A stretch of DNA of 5,990 nucleotides from Sediminibacterium sp. (lineage in GTDB: Bacteria; Bacteroidota; Bacteroidia; Chitinophagales; Chitinophagaceae), in NCBI GenBank assembly GCA_023263235.1, contig JALQXE010000144.1:1-5990 (forward strand), written 5' to 3'. Position 1 is the first letter of the stretch, and each line of letters begins with the position of its first letter. The notes under the pieces were generated by a model. The model saw only the letters and a program-made list of their open reading frames with translations. It was not told the origin of the DNA and ran no database searches. Made by a program: the position numbers and the translations under genes. Below, in pieces: positions 5,916-5,990 of the stretch.

Positions 5916-5943
5916 CTTTAGCACCGATCTAATATTGCTAAAG
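5916..5943. promoter_or_regulatory. 8-bp perfect inverted repeat, possible operator for the Rieske gene
   Basis: CTTTAGCA (5916-5923) and TGCTAAAG (5936-5943) are perfect inverted arms around a 12-bp centre. The whole 28-bp dyad lies 28 bp upstream of the Rieske oxygenase ATG and next to a possible -7 element. Arms of this length, 20 bp apart centre to centre (about two helical turns), fit a dimeric repressor or activator site. It is not followed by a T-run on either strand, so it does not look like a terminator. A leader-RNA hairpin is the alternative. Confidence 0.4.
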
Positions 5944-5990
5944 AACTGATTTTGAACAGTCTATAATGGTCTAAAAATCTGAGAAAATAA

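Overview
The window looks like a chromosomal stretch from a member of the Bacteroidota, probably a Chitinophagaceae-like bacterium. The DNA is AT-rich and there are no clear Shine-Dalgarno sequences before the starts. At least one promoter matches the Bacteroidota -7 consensus TAnnTTTG, and the protein families are typical of the phylum. The assignment below phylum level is a guess. I saw no RNA gene, insertion sequence, CRISPR array or integration site.

Layout, left to right. (1) On the minus strand, the first codons of an rfbC-like epimerase (1-60) follow a complete rfbB (60-1154); the stop of rfbB and the start of rfbC share one base. This is the front of a dTDP-L-rhamnose / deoxysugar operon that continues beyond the left edge. 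(2) An 82-bp divergent intergenic region carries a good -7 element for rfbB. (3) On the plus strand, a multi-pass membrane acyltransferase of the HGSNAT/NagX (DUF5009) family occupies 1237-2391. (4) A 63-bp convergent gap follows, with no recognisable terminator hairpin. (5) A minus-strand two-gene operon reads 4644 to 2455: an unusual fusion of an AmgK-like sugar kinase with the C-terminal domain of RapZ, then, 6 bp downstream, a MurU-like nucleotidyltransferase. (6) A 154-bp intergenic region (4645-4798) holds the likely promoter and a small leader dyad. (7) A minus-strand Rieske-type oxygenase large subunit occupies 4799-5887, with an 8-bp perfect inverted repeat just upstream (5916-5943).

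The most coherent theme is the cell envelope. The kinase and nucleotidyltransferase resemble the AmgK/MurU salvage route, which makes UDP-MurNAc from recovered MurNAc without MurA. The membrane acyltransferase family acts on amino sugars, and rfbB/rfbC make a surface-polysaccharide sugar nucleotide. The Rieske oxygenase has no obvious functional link to the rest. The most unusual element is the kinase-RapZ fusion. In Escherichia coli the RapZ C-terminal domain senses glucosamine-6-phosphate, so the fusion suggests a salvage kinase with a built-in amino-sugar-related domain. However, some of the ligand-pocket residues I recall from E. coli RapZ are substituted here.
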